Below, piece by piece: positions 30,446 through 40,567 of a stretch of 64,000 nucleotides of DNA; position 1 is the first letter of the stretch; the number at the start of each line of letters is the position of its first letter. Under the pieces are notes generated by a model, which had not been told where the DNA came from, made no database searches, and saw only the letters and a program-made list of their open reading frames with translations. The translations under genes and the position numbers were made by a program. Where the stretch lies: assembly GCA_963680875.1 (NCBI GenBank), contig OY804579.1:78171095-78235094 (forward strand), given 5' to 3'. The DNA is from Bathymodiolus brooksi (Eukaryota > Mollusca > Bivalvia > Mytilida > Modiolidae).

Positions 30446-31733
30446 GATGAATGTTATTTGGCTTTCAACAACAAAGAATTATATTGGCTTTGGGCGTACC
30501 TGATGAATGTTATTTGGCTTTCAACAACAAAGAATTATATTGGCTTTGGGCGTACCTGATGAATGTTATTTGGCTTTCAACAACAAAGAATTATATTGGC
30601 TTTGGGCGTACCTGATGAATGTTATTTGGCTTTCAACAACAAAGAATTATATTGGCTTTGGGCGTACCTGATGAATGTTATTTGGCTTTCAACAACAAAG
30701 AATTATATTGGCTTTGGGCGTACCTGATGAATGTTATTTGGCTTTCAACAACAAAGAATTATATTGGCTTTGGGCGTACCTGATGAATGTTATTTGGCTT
30801 TCAACAGCAAAGAATTATATTGGCTTTGGGCGTACCTGATGAATGTTATTTGGCTTTCAACAACAAAGAATTATATTGGCTTTGGGCGTACCTGATGAAT
30901 GTTATTTGGCTTTCAACAACAAAGAATTATATTGGCTTTGGGCGTACCTGATGAATGCTATTTGGCTTTCAACAACAAAGAATTATATTGGCTTTGGGCG
31001 TACCTGATGAATGTTATTTGGCTTTCAACAACAAAGAATTATATTGGCTTTGGGCGTACCTGATGAATGTTATTTGGCTTTCAACAACAAAGAATTATAT
31101 TGGCTTTGGGCGTACCTGATGAATGTTATTTGGCTTTCAACAACAAAGAATTATATTGGCTTTGGGCGTACCTGATGAATGTTATTTGGCTTTCAACAAC
31201 AAAGAATTATATTGGCTTTGGGCGTACCTGATGAATGTTATTTGGCTTTCAACAACAAAGAATTATATTGGCTTTGGGCGTACCTGATGAATGTTATTTG
31301 GCTTTCAACAACAAAGAATTATATTGGCTTTGGGCGTACCTGATGAATGTTATTTGGCTTTCAACAACAAAGAATTATATTGGCTTTGGGCGTACCTGAT
31401 GAATGTTATTTGGCTTTCAACAACAAAGAATTATATTGGCTTTGGGCGTACCTGATGAATGTTATTTGGCTTTCAACAACAAAGAATTATATTGGCTTTG
31501 GGCGTACCTGATGAATGTTATTTGGCTTTCAACAACAAAGAATTATATTGGCTTTGGGCGTACCTGATGAATGTTATTTGGCTTTCAACAACAAAGAATT
31601 ATATTGGCTTTGGGCGTACCTGATGAATGTTATTTAGCTTTCAACAACAAAGAATTATATTGGCTTTGGGCGTACCTGATGAATGTTATTTGGCTTTCAA
31701 CAACAAAGAATTATATTGGCTTTGGGCGTACCT
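30446..31733 (+). repeat. Minisatellite, 56 bp x 23, within R300
   Basis: Units begin GATGAATGTTATTTGGCTTT and end GGCTTTGGGCGTACCT, from 30446 to 31733: exactly 23 periods. I see only isolated substitutions (near 30806, 30958 and 31636). The unit contains the R300 A segment (GGCTTTGAGCGTACCTGATGAAGGTTATT in other copies, diverged here), and the right side continues into R300 (31734-31785: TTATTCCAGTAACGCGTTG, then TTGATATCTACC). Confidence 0.95.
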
Positions 31734-31790
31734 GATGAATGTTATTCCAGTAACGCGTTGTGTGAACTAAACTTGATATCTACCTTTTGT
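31734..31790 (+). repeat. R300 right flank of the 56-bp array
   Basis: GATGAATGTTATTCCAGTAA, CGCGTTGTGTGAACTAAAC and TTGATATCTACC continue the R300 order. Confidence 0.75.
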
Positions 31791-32389
31791 TTTTGTTTTT
31801 TAAATACTATTAAGGGGGAACCGGAAATAAATATATTCTGAATATACAAACACATGTGGAACATAAAATCAAAATGAAATACCAATAACAAACAGGAGTC
31901 AATGGTTTTTTGCTGCATGCATGATATCTTCATTTTTTTTTTATTCTCCACCATACCAAATTAATAACAACTATTCTATCGGTGGTCAAAACTGGGCCTC
32001 AGGGGTACTGTGTAGCTACTTCAGAGATGGTGCTTATTAAATGTGGATTCTGGAATATTCTAAATATCGGTTAGAATTCATACATTCAAGGCCCCTCTGC
32101 TCAAGCAATAAGATGAAAACATTTGACTTCTCTGTCCTTTACATATTGTTCCCCACTCTAAGCTAAAAGACAGATGTAATTAGTTAAATTTTTTTTTCTC
32201 ATAAAAATAGAATGGCTCAGATAGACACAAATGCAAATATAAATTTTAAGAGGGACAAATCTTATTTTATGAAAAAAAAACCTCACAAGTGAAAATGCTC
32301 GAGATTGTTGTTATCGGCAACATATCAGGTATGCTTAGTGGACGGTGTTTTTTCAACAGATAATCCGCATTCCTATGGCTATCAATTGT
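31791..32389. other. Intergenic, no recognised feature
   Basis: AT-rich. The minus open frame at 31742-31954 overlaps R300 and simple sequence. Confidence 0.4.
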
Positions 32390-32860
32390 GCCCGTCTATT
32401 CATCGACTAGTTACATTATTATTTTGAAGCAGACTTCATGCTGGTGCTTCTCAAAGAAAACGAAATGAAACTTTCATGGTTCTTCAATTTTACCTTTCGC
32501 TATATAGATGATGTTGCTAACGAAAACTAATCTTGGTGATTATGTTGATCGTATCTATCCCACTAAACTTGAAATATAAAAAAAACACCTATACAGCTTG
32601 GTCTTATTAATTCCTTGCCCTACACCGATAAATTGACAGTGAGTTTTGGTTATGTTCTAAGGTCGCCATCATGACTTGAGTTACCGTTACGAAATATTTG
32701 TGTCATAGATGACCATGGATTTGTAAATAACAGAGTAACAAGGCGGGTGCCTCTATTGGAGCTGTATTTCTTATTCCCCATGAGCACCTGAGTTCACCCG
32801 CTGTTTCCTTCTCCGAATTACGGTTTATGATTACCCCTTTGGTATTTTCAAACTTAGGAA
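32390..32860 (+). mobile_element. Deleted copy of the YIDD retroelement (RT core fragment plus 3' end)
   Basis: About 32420-32545 reads YFEADFMLVLLKENEMKL, then FNFTFRYIDDVANEN, then a stop. YIDD (32501-32512) is an RT catalytic box. After a further decayed stretch resembling DYVDRIYPTKLEI in another frame, the sequence jumps to GGTCGCCATCATGACTTGAG, the ORF end seen at base 100 of the window, and then the 3' UTR ending TTTGGTATTTTCAAACTT. The middle of the RT is therefore deleted. This copy links the solo UTR fragments elsewhere to an RT ORF. Confidence 0.75.
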
Positions 32861-33990
32861 GCTAATGGCTGTAAGGTAATTTTCTTAGCAGTATTATGTT
32901 GTGAGAGCATACGAATTTACTGTTCTTGCAATAAATTTAATACTGTACTAATATTTTAAATTAGAACAGACTAGCATTTTAAAAATAATTACTCTATCAA
33001 ATGTCTAGTGCAATAAAAATGAATTCTACGAATTTAATTTCCTCACAAAGTCTGTTTCTTTGACTTGTTTGGGTTAGAAAACTAACAGTAATATTAAAAC
33101 AAAGACAAACCAGAAGCAAATTGTATCCCAGACGAGAAATAAATTGTATTTTAAATACTATCTCAATGGGAGTAAATGTAATATTAGCTTGGTACGCTTC
33201 GCATTTGATCAATTTGCAATTTCAAGTAGGTTCATAACTAAAATAGTATTTTCTAATTTAGCCCCGCTTAACATCCCTAATCTAATATGTTCACTCACCA
33301 ACTAAAGACATTATGTTGGTTCTGTGAATTAGAAAATTTATCATCTCTAAAGAGGCATTAATAGAGTTGAGCGGACAAACACAAGCTGTATGTTTAGTTA
33401 CTCGTTCTATAGGGATTCCTCAGCTTATTACGTACTTTGCAATACTTCGTATCGTTAGGCACAATTTTGGTTCTGACTAATAGAATGAAGAGGGATTTTT
33501 CTGCTTGAAGGCATTGATTGAGAGAAATCATTTAGCATTTGATTATTATCAATAGATTGGATAGCAACATTTATCAGTAATCCCATCGTTCGAGTATTTC
33601 CCCTAATTCGTCTAATGATTGTTGATAGAATGTGTAAATACAATTTATGTTTCTGATGAATACTTCACGTCGTTACTTTGTTAGGATTCCTCTTTATTAC
33701 AGCAGAGATACGTCAAATGCTGTTTTCTTTAATGATTTTTTAATATTTTAACTTCCATTGTTTTTGTTGTTCTTCAGTTTTTTGTCTATATGCATATTTC
33801 AATTGAATCTGATAAACAAGTGATGTTATTCAATTATTGTAATATTATTAATACCAATCTTGTTGTTATCGAATCTCTTGTTATGAGAGGATATGCTGCA
33901 GTTAAGATCTTCCATTCATATTTTCATGATATATAGAAATATGTTTATGCATAAGGGTAATAATAAAATTCATCATGAATATGGAAAAAT
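32861..33990. other. Intergenic, no recognised feature
   Basis: Short open frames at 32997-33212 and 33455-33643 on the minus strand have no recognisable content. Confidence 0.4.
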
Positions 33991-33994
33991 TAAG

Positions 33995-34107
33995 ATATAC
34001 CCTAATTGGCTACCTTTTGGCTATCCTGCTTAGGCCCTTTTGGTTTTATTGCTCCCAAAGATATTAAAATTATTTGGCTTTCCAATCGTTCGGCTTTGAG
34101 CGTACCT
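33995..34107 (+). repeat. R300 left flank of the 25-bp array
   Basis: CTACCTTTTGGCTATCCTGC, TTAGGCCCTTTTGGTTTTAT, TGCTCCCAAAGATATTAAAA and TTTGGCTTTCCAATCG lead into TTTGAGCGTACCT: the clearest R300 stretch before segment A. Confidence 0.8.
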
Positions 34108-34943
34108 GATGAAGGTTATTCTGAGCGTACCTGATGAAGGTTATTCTGAGCGTACCTGATGAAAGTTATTCTGAGCGTACCTGATGAAGGTTATTCTGAG
34201 CGCACATGATGAAGGTTATTGTGAGCGTACCTGATGAAGGTTATTGTGAGCGTACCTGATGAAGGTTATTGTGAGCGTACCTGATGAAGGTTATTCTGAG
34301 CGTACCTGATGAAGGTTATTCTGAGCGTATCTGATGAAGGTTATTCTGAGCGTACCTGATGAATGTTATTCTGAGCGTACCTGATGAAGGTTATTCTGGG
34401 GGTACCTGATGAAGGTTATTCTGAGCGTACCTGATGAAGGTTATTCTGAGCGTACCTGATGAAGGTTATTCTGAGCGTACCTGATGAAGGTTATTATGAG
34501 CGTACCTGATGAAGGTTATTCTGAGCGTACCTGATGAAGGTTATTCTGAGTGTGCCTGATGAAGGTTATTCTGAGCGTACCTGATGAAGGTTATTCTGAG
34601 CGTACCTGATGAAGGTTATTCTGAGCGTACCTGATGAAGGTTATTATGAGCGTACCTGATGAAGGTTATTCTGAGCGTAACTGATGAAGGTTATTCTGAG
34701 CGTACCTGATGAAGGTTATTATGAGCGTACCTGATGAAGGTTATTATGAGCGTACCTGATGAAGGTTATTCTGAGCGTAATTGATGAAGGTTATTCTGAG
34801 CGTACCTGATGAAGGTTATTATGAGCGTACCTGATGAAGGTTATTATGAGCGTACCTGATGAAGGTTATTCTGAGCGTAATTGATGAAGGTTATTCTGAG
34901 CGTACCTGATGAAGGTTATTATGAGCGTACCTGGTGAAGGTTA
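34108..34943 (+). repeat. Minisatellite, 25 bp x about 33, within R300
   Basis: Unit GATGAAGGTTATTCTGAGCG plus TACCT, with variants (ATTGTGAG, ATTATGAG, GTAATTG). Runs of variants recur in blocks, suggesting multi-unit duplications. The last unit passes into TTATTCCAGAAACGCGTCG, the R300 continuation. Confidence 0.93.
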
Positions 34944-34992
34944 TTCCAGAAACGCGTCGTGCGTATTAAATTAGATATCTACGTTTTTATTT
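34944..34992 (+). repeat. R300 right flank of the 25-bp array
   Basis: CCAGAAACGCGTCGTGCG, then TATTAAATTAGATATCTACG and TTTTTATT. Confidence 0.78.
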
Positions 34993-35074
34993 TGCGTAGT
35001 TTCTTTAAGGTGCATACATTTATTATTTTATTTGTGTACTGTATCGAATAATTTGTTTGTTTGTTTGCTTGTTT

Positions 35075-35212
35075 GATGGTGCTTAACGTCACTTTCAACA
35101 ATATTTCAGTTATATCGTGGCGATCCGTTTTATTGGTGGAGGAAACCGGACGACCCGCGGAGAAAACCACCGATCTGTCGCAAGTCACTGACAAACTTTA
35201 TGATGTTTTATC
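35075..35212 (-). mobile_element. SINE-like family A, partial copy
   Basis: GATGGTGCTTAACGTCACTT, CAACAATATTTCAGTTATAT, GGTGGAGGAAACCGGACGAC and CGATCTGTCGCAAGTCACTG; the head is missing. Confidence 0.7.
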
Positions 35213-35354
35213 AATACTTCAAAGGTTGTAAATTTAAGAACATCGTACGTTTCCAGTTGGACTTCCATGCAGAAGTTCCATGTGCATCAATAAGTTCATT
35301 AAATCGCCAACAGACTTCGCACTTGCTTTAGAATTATTTTTGTGAACATACGTA

Positions 35355-35483
35355 ACAAAACGTAGATATCAAATTTAGTGCGCACAACGCATTTCTGAAA
35401 TAACCTTCATCAGGTACAATTACAAATGTATTGTCAAAATATTGCAAAGACAAATAATATAAAAGTCTTTGGGAGCAAGTAAC
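35355..35483 (-). repeat. R300 copy (reverse), left of the 33-bp array
   Basis: AAACGTAGATATCAAATTTA, GTGCGCACAACGCATTTCTG, ATAACCTTCATCAGGTAC and AGTCTTTGGGAGCAAGTAAC. Confidence 0.75.
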
Positions 35484-35740
35484 TCAATGGGTCTAAGCAC
35501 GATAACCAAAAATGGCATAGCTTGCCTAAGCACGATAGCCAAAAAACGGCATAGCTTGCCTAAACACGATAGCCAAAAACGGCATAGCTTGCCTAAACAC
35601 GATAGCCAAAAACGGCATAACTTGCCTAAGCACGATAGCCAAAAACGGCATAACTTGCCTAAGTACGATAGCCAAAAACGGCATAGCTTGCCTAAGTACG
35701 ATAGCCAAAAACGGCATAGTTTGCCTAAACTCGATTATGT
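35484..35740 (-). repeat. Minisatellite, 33 bp x about 8, within R300
   Basis: Unit CACGATAGCCAAAAACGGCA followed by TAGCTTGCCTAAG. Its reverse complement matches the same R300 segment (B, ending GGCTATCCTG) that the 36-bp array expands. Period 33 is divisible by 3, giving spurious frames at 35469-35795 and 35526-35744. Confidence 0.9.
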
Positions 35741-35937
35741 TCACCTATGCCTGAGGGAGGAGAACATTCGTTTTAAAGCATATTACCTTATTTAGGAATT
35801 GTAAATTTCATTATAAATATTTCTAATATTATTCCATGTCAGTGTCGAAACATAGACTACTGGACGGGTGATAACCCAATGGAACAATAGACTACTGGAC
35901 GGGTGATAACCCCATGGACTAAACGCCCACCAGCAGT
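35741..35937 (-). repeat. R300 copy (reverse), right of the 33-bp array
   Basis: TTCACCTATGCCTGAGGGAGGA, then TGTCGAAACATAGACTACTGG, twice ACTACTGGACGGGTGATAAC, and GCCCACCAGCAG: segment C, partly duplicated. Confidence 0.72.
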
Positions 35938-35942
35938 GATGA

Positions 35943-36095
35943 TAATAAAAACTAGATATCTAATTTAGTGTACAGAACGCGTTTCAGGAATAGCGTTTAT
36001 TAGGTTCGTGTTACTCGATCTTTAGATATGTGTATGTTTTGTAGATCGATATACTGATACCGATTACCTCTTTGGAATTTGAAACTCTTCTTCAA
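35943..36095 (-). repeat. R300 fragment joined to a retroelement 3' fragment
   Basis: ATAAAAACTAGATATCTAATT and GAACGCGTTTCAGGAATAGC (R300, reverse) pass at about 36004 directly into GGTTCGTGTTACTCGATCTT and GATTACCTCTTTGGAATTTG (retroelement 3' UTR, + strand). Confidence 0.6.
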
Positions 36096-38084
36096 AAGAT
36101 TCGAAAGTCATATAGTTTAGAAGTCTTTGGTATATGCTTTAACCGACATTAAATACTTTACTAATAGATTTCCAACAAAGATACAAACATTAAGAAATAT
36201 ACATACAATAGACGTCTTTTATACATATTGTTTCATCTTAACATGTCAGTGCCAAAAGGATAATTTCGTAAGTATTTCATACCGGTAGTAATATTGTTTT
36301 AGAGAAAACATCTCTATTGAGTGATGTATGATATATTTTGTATATACACATAATTAAACACCAAAACTGAAAATAGTTTGAAACGGACCTTGCCACATCG
36401 GTGAAATATAATGTGTGCATTTAGACGACATGCTCTCTTCGTGTCTCAGTATCTTCAAATTTTGTTTATCAAGGTAATGATTTTTAAAGAATATGACAAA
36501 TAATAAAAATGCTGAATCGAAATACCGAATACAAAGTTATACAAAAACATACAAACTGTACTTAAGTGTAATAAGTATGTTAGGTTATGAAATATGTAAA
36601 TCTTCAAAATAATTACAGGTTTTTTTTATATAGCTATAGCATGATCACTTTTGATATATCAATTGAAGATTTTTCTCACACCTCAAACAAATACTGCTAA
36701 AGTTAGCGTTAAAAACCAGTCAATCAATTGATCAATCAATTAATCAATCAATCAAACACATCTGTTTATGAACACATAACATTATATATTGACAGAGTTC
36801 CCCAAACAATAAAAATGTTCCAAGTATTTGTCGTTCACAACATAATTTTACAATGTTCTGTTTCGAAATACAGACTTGTCACACCGTCTCATAATACAGT
36901 TAGAATAAAAATTAATTGTATAATAAATGTTGCATTACGACACAAAAATATCATCTTAGTCTATTATAAACTTGTACATAATCTTTCTGTGTCTATTTAC
37001 TCAAAATAAATAAGAACAGCAAATTTCTCTTCTTAACTTGTTGAACGAAGAAAACATATATACAAGTTACATATATATCATTTTAATGTATTTCGTTATA
37101 GAATTAAATAAATCATGTTGGATCATTTTTCAGAATAGAATCGAAGTTAGTTGTTAGATATTTAAATTAAGACTGCTTAATGTCATAAGCGGCGTTAATT
37201 GGGACACGTGATAGGTCCCAGTGGCTATTCCGTCCGTCCTTTCCTCCGCCAAAACTATCTGTAATCGAATTACAACACGCAGCGACCGGCATTAATTCAA
37301 TAGTAAAACACTATTCCTCATTTAGCTTTCTGCTTTAACTGAATATTCACTATAATTCGGTGCACTGGAAGAGAAATTTGTCACATTTTGCAAACGGAAT
37401 TGGTTAATTGGCCGTCCAAAGGTCTAAAATTATCCCTGTAATTTATTAAACTCATAGTAAAGTAATTGGAATTGTCTCATTTTCAGCGGTAATTTATGGG
37501 TTTTCTACCCCTAAATGAATTATACACCTTAATTAGTTCTAAAATCTCTGATGGGTAAATTTGTTTAAATTATTCATAACATAGTTGTTGTATGGTGTTC
37601 AGTTGGACTTTATTTTATTATTAACTATTTGTTGCCTGAAGCCAAATTGATGTACGGGGAAAATATAGTGGACAATAATGTAATTGCCAGACCACAAAAT
37701 GGAGAAACAACTGTGAGATAGGATTAACTAGAAAATATTTATATCTATTGATAGCAACCGGTAGTTTTAGTGTTGGTCATTTGAAATTATACGAAATTAT
37801 TGATGAAAGTCATGGTTTTTATACTTCCGCGACGAATGGGTGCAGGGAAATTGCTTTACCATTATCCGTCCATTCAGTCATCAGAATAATGGATACATGT
37901 TTTTGAAAGAACCTCCGAGAGGCTAAGAAAAAAGTTTGAGGATATTTCTAAAATTTATATAAAAAAATTGTACTACTCATTTGTGCTTTGTGACATTTGC
38001 AGGTCATCATCACATATTTTCATATATTATTTCATGTTTATCTTAAGCAAATTACGTCTGTATACAAGACAATCCATGTATATG
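36096..38084. other. Intergenic, mostly unique sequence
   Basis: A TCAA-rich simple repeat at 36718-36760 (open frame 36728-37009 starts in it and is not a gene). The block at about 37180-37560 is repeat-free, less AT-rich than its surroundings, and holds TAATTGG and AATTAG words (GGTTAATTGG, AAGTAATTGGAATTG). It is a candidate regulatory block only. Confidence 0.35.
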
Positions 38085-38410
38085 ATGAAGGTTATCCAGA
38101 AGCGCGTTTGTGCACAAAATTATATATCTACGTTTTTATGATCACTGGGTATATACCTCTGTAGGTTGACTATTAATCCGCAAGGGTATCATCCGCCCAG
38201 TAGTCAGTGTTCCAGCACTGACATGATGTATGCTAAAACTATGTTTATTATTGACATTGATAGCTCCTAGACAATGTAATTATTATTAAGATTTCGTCTC
38301 CAACAGTCATAGATAACCTTAACCAATTGTGGGCTACATTGTTTATGGCTCTTTCGATATCTTGTTCCGAAAGATGCCTATATTATTTGGCTTTCCAATC
38401 TGTTAACTCT
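38085..38410 (+). repeat. R300 nearly complete monomer
   Basis: In order: GATGAAGGTTATCCAGAAGC, TTATATATCTACGTTTTTAT, segment C reversed (GGGTATCATCCGCCCAGTAG), TATTATTGACATTG, AACAGTCATAGATAACCTTA and ATTATTTGGCTTTCCAATCT. About 325 bp from one segment A to the next, giving the best single estimate of monomer length. Confidence 0.78.
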
Positions 38411-39247
38411 GAGCGTGCCTGTTGAAGGTATTGCTCTGAGCGTGCCTGTTGAAGGTATTGCTCTGAGCGTGCCTGTTGAAGGTATTGCTCTGAGCGTGCC
38501 TGTTGAAGGTATTGCTCTGAGCGTGCCTGTTGAAGGTATTGCTCTGAGCGTGCCTGTTGAAGGTATTGCTCTGAGCGTGCCTGTTGAAGGTATTGCTCTG
38601 AGCGTGCCTGTTGAAGGTATTGCTCTGAGCGTGCCTGTTGAAGGTATTGCTCTGAGCGTGCCTGTTGAAGGTATTGCTCTGAGCGTGCCTGTTGAAGGTA
38701 TTGCTCTGAGCGTGCCTGTTGAAGGTATTGCTCTGAGCGTGCCTGTTGAAGGTATTGCTCTGAGCGTGCCTGTTGAAGGTATTGCTCTGAGCGTGCCTGT
38801 TGAAGGTATTGCTCTGAGCGTGCCTGTTGAAGGTATTGCTCTGAGCGTGCCTGTTGAAGGTATTGCTCTGAGCGTGCCTGTTGAAGGTATTGCTCTGAGC
38901 GTGCCTGTTGAAGGTATTGCTCTGAGCGTGCCTGTTGAAGGTATTGCTCTGAGCGTGCCTGTTGAAGGTATTGCTCTGAGCGTGCCTGTTGAAGGTATTG
39001 CTCTGAGCGTGCCTGTTGAAGGTATTGCTCTGAGCGTGCCTGTTGAAGGTATTGCTCTGAGCGTGCCTGTTGAAGGTATTGCTCTGAGCGTGCCTGTTGA
39101 AGGTATTGCTCTGAGCGTGCCTGTTGAAGGTATTGCTCTGAGCGTGCCTGTTGAAGGTATTGCTCTGAGCGTGCCTGTTGAAGGTATTGCTCTGAGCGTG
39201 CCTGTTGAAGGTATTGCTCTGAGCGTGCCTGTTGAAGGTATTGCTTC
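38411..39247 (+). repeat. Minisatellite, 27 bp x 31, apparently identical units, within R300
   Basis: Unit GAGCGTGCCTGTTGAAGGTA plus TTGCTCT, 31 copies from 38411; I find no substitution until the last unit ends in TTGCTTC. The unit is a form of R300 segment A (GAGCGTACCTGATGAAGGTTATT). Because 27 is divisible by 3, it gives 284- and 288-codon open frames on both strands (repeats VPVEGIALS and QARSEQYLQ). These are artefacts of the repeat, with no splice or expression context. Confidence 0.95.
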
Positions 39248-39665
39248 ATATTCGTGCTTTAGGACCTAATATTCGAATCAAAGTTTGTTTGTATGTTGGG
39301 TGTTAATACTTATGTTGATTAATCAATACGGATAAAAGTCACATTTACAATGCTTTATAACAAATTTAATATATATGTATTCCAAAGGGCTGATCAGTCT
39401 GACCATGAGTACTATATCACTAATTAACGGTACCTTTATACATTCAAAAGGCGAAGCACTAAGGCTGGTCGCAACGTAATTAGAAGAATTAAAACAGTAA
39501 CGGGAACTCGCAATCACTCTGCACATTATAGTCAAAACAGTGTTAACTTTAGTAACCTGATAAACGTATTCAAAGTAAAGACGATTTAGGAAGCGTTATA
39601 TCTAGTAAAATAACATCCTTTAGAACTAGCCAAAGATCATACAATGTTCGATCAATCCTTACAAC

Positions 39666-40567
39666 TTGATACCCATACCGCTATCAAGTGGGCATAGGGA
39701 AATACAATCCTTAAGACTTTACAGTTTGAACTGCAGATCAGTGAAAAACAAGGCCTTGTCAATTACAGAGACTTGGTTAGGGACTGACGTAGATAATATT
39801 GTACTGTGTGATCTGATACCGGATGGCTATGACTTTTACCATGTACCAAGACAACATCAACGAGGAGGCGGGGTAACATTAATTTACAATAAAAGCCTAA
39901 TGAAATTAATGAAATCTGACACAACTTTCACAAACTTCGAACATTTGGAATATACTATTAATACACAAAACTCAAAATGCGGCTTTGCGTCGCTTACCGC
40001 CCACCGGCATAAAAAAACAACAACATGAAGATTTCTGTATTTTTCGAAGAATGGTCCAAATACATAAATCAACATGTGATTGCACGTGAAGAACTTCTTA
40101 TCACTGGTGATTTGAACTTTCATTTAGACAAACCTACAGATCCAAGCACACAAAAGTTCATGAGCATACACCATGAACATGGACTAACTCAGCATGTTAA
40201 TGAACCAACACATGCTCATTGTCATATTCTAGATGTTGTTATCACCAGGGACAACAGTAGTATTTTACAATCATCTCCAAGCATAGATGAGAATTACTTA
40301 AGTGACTCAAAGGGAATTTCGTCTGTGGATCACAAAGGCATTAGTATTATATTGCATATCTCCAATCCACCGAAATCACGGAAAACTGTGTCATACAGGA
40401 AATACCGCGCAATAGAACTCGCTTTCTTCGCGAGTGATATTGAGTCTATCATCACATTTCATTCTGAGGAAATACCACTCGATGAACTTGTACGTAATTA
40501 CAATGATAGTATCCGAGCAGCAGTAGACAAACATGCACCAGTACAAACGAACATTGTTACTTTGTGA
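39666..40567 (+). pseudogene. LINE AP-endonuclease domain, frameshifted
   Basis: Frame 39666-40028 reads YSLNCRSVKNKALSITETWLG, with an internal deletion between SVKNK and TETWLG, then GGGVTLIYN. Frame 40025-40567 continues with ELLITGDLNFHLD, EPTHAHCHILDVVITRD and SSVDHKGISI, matching the GDxN and SDH-type motifs of APE-family LINE endonucleases (V-D-H here). The two frames are offset and the first ends in a Thr-rich run, so the ORF is broken. Confidence 0.85.

Noticed and set aside
38383..39269. Two long open frames (288 and 284 codons) on opposite strands
   Set aside because: Both are readings of the 27-bp minisatellite; the period is a multiple of 3 and the unit lacks stops, so openness is trivial.
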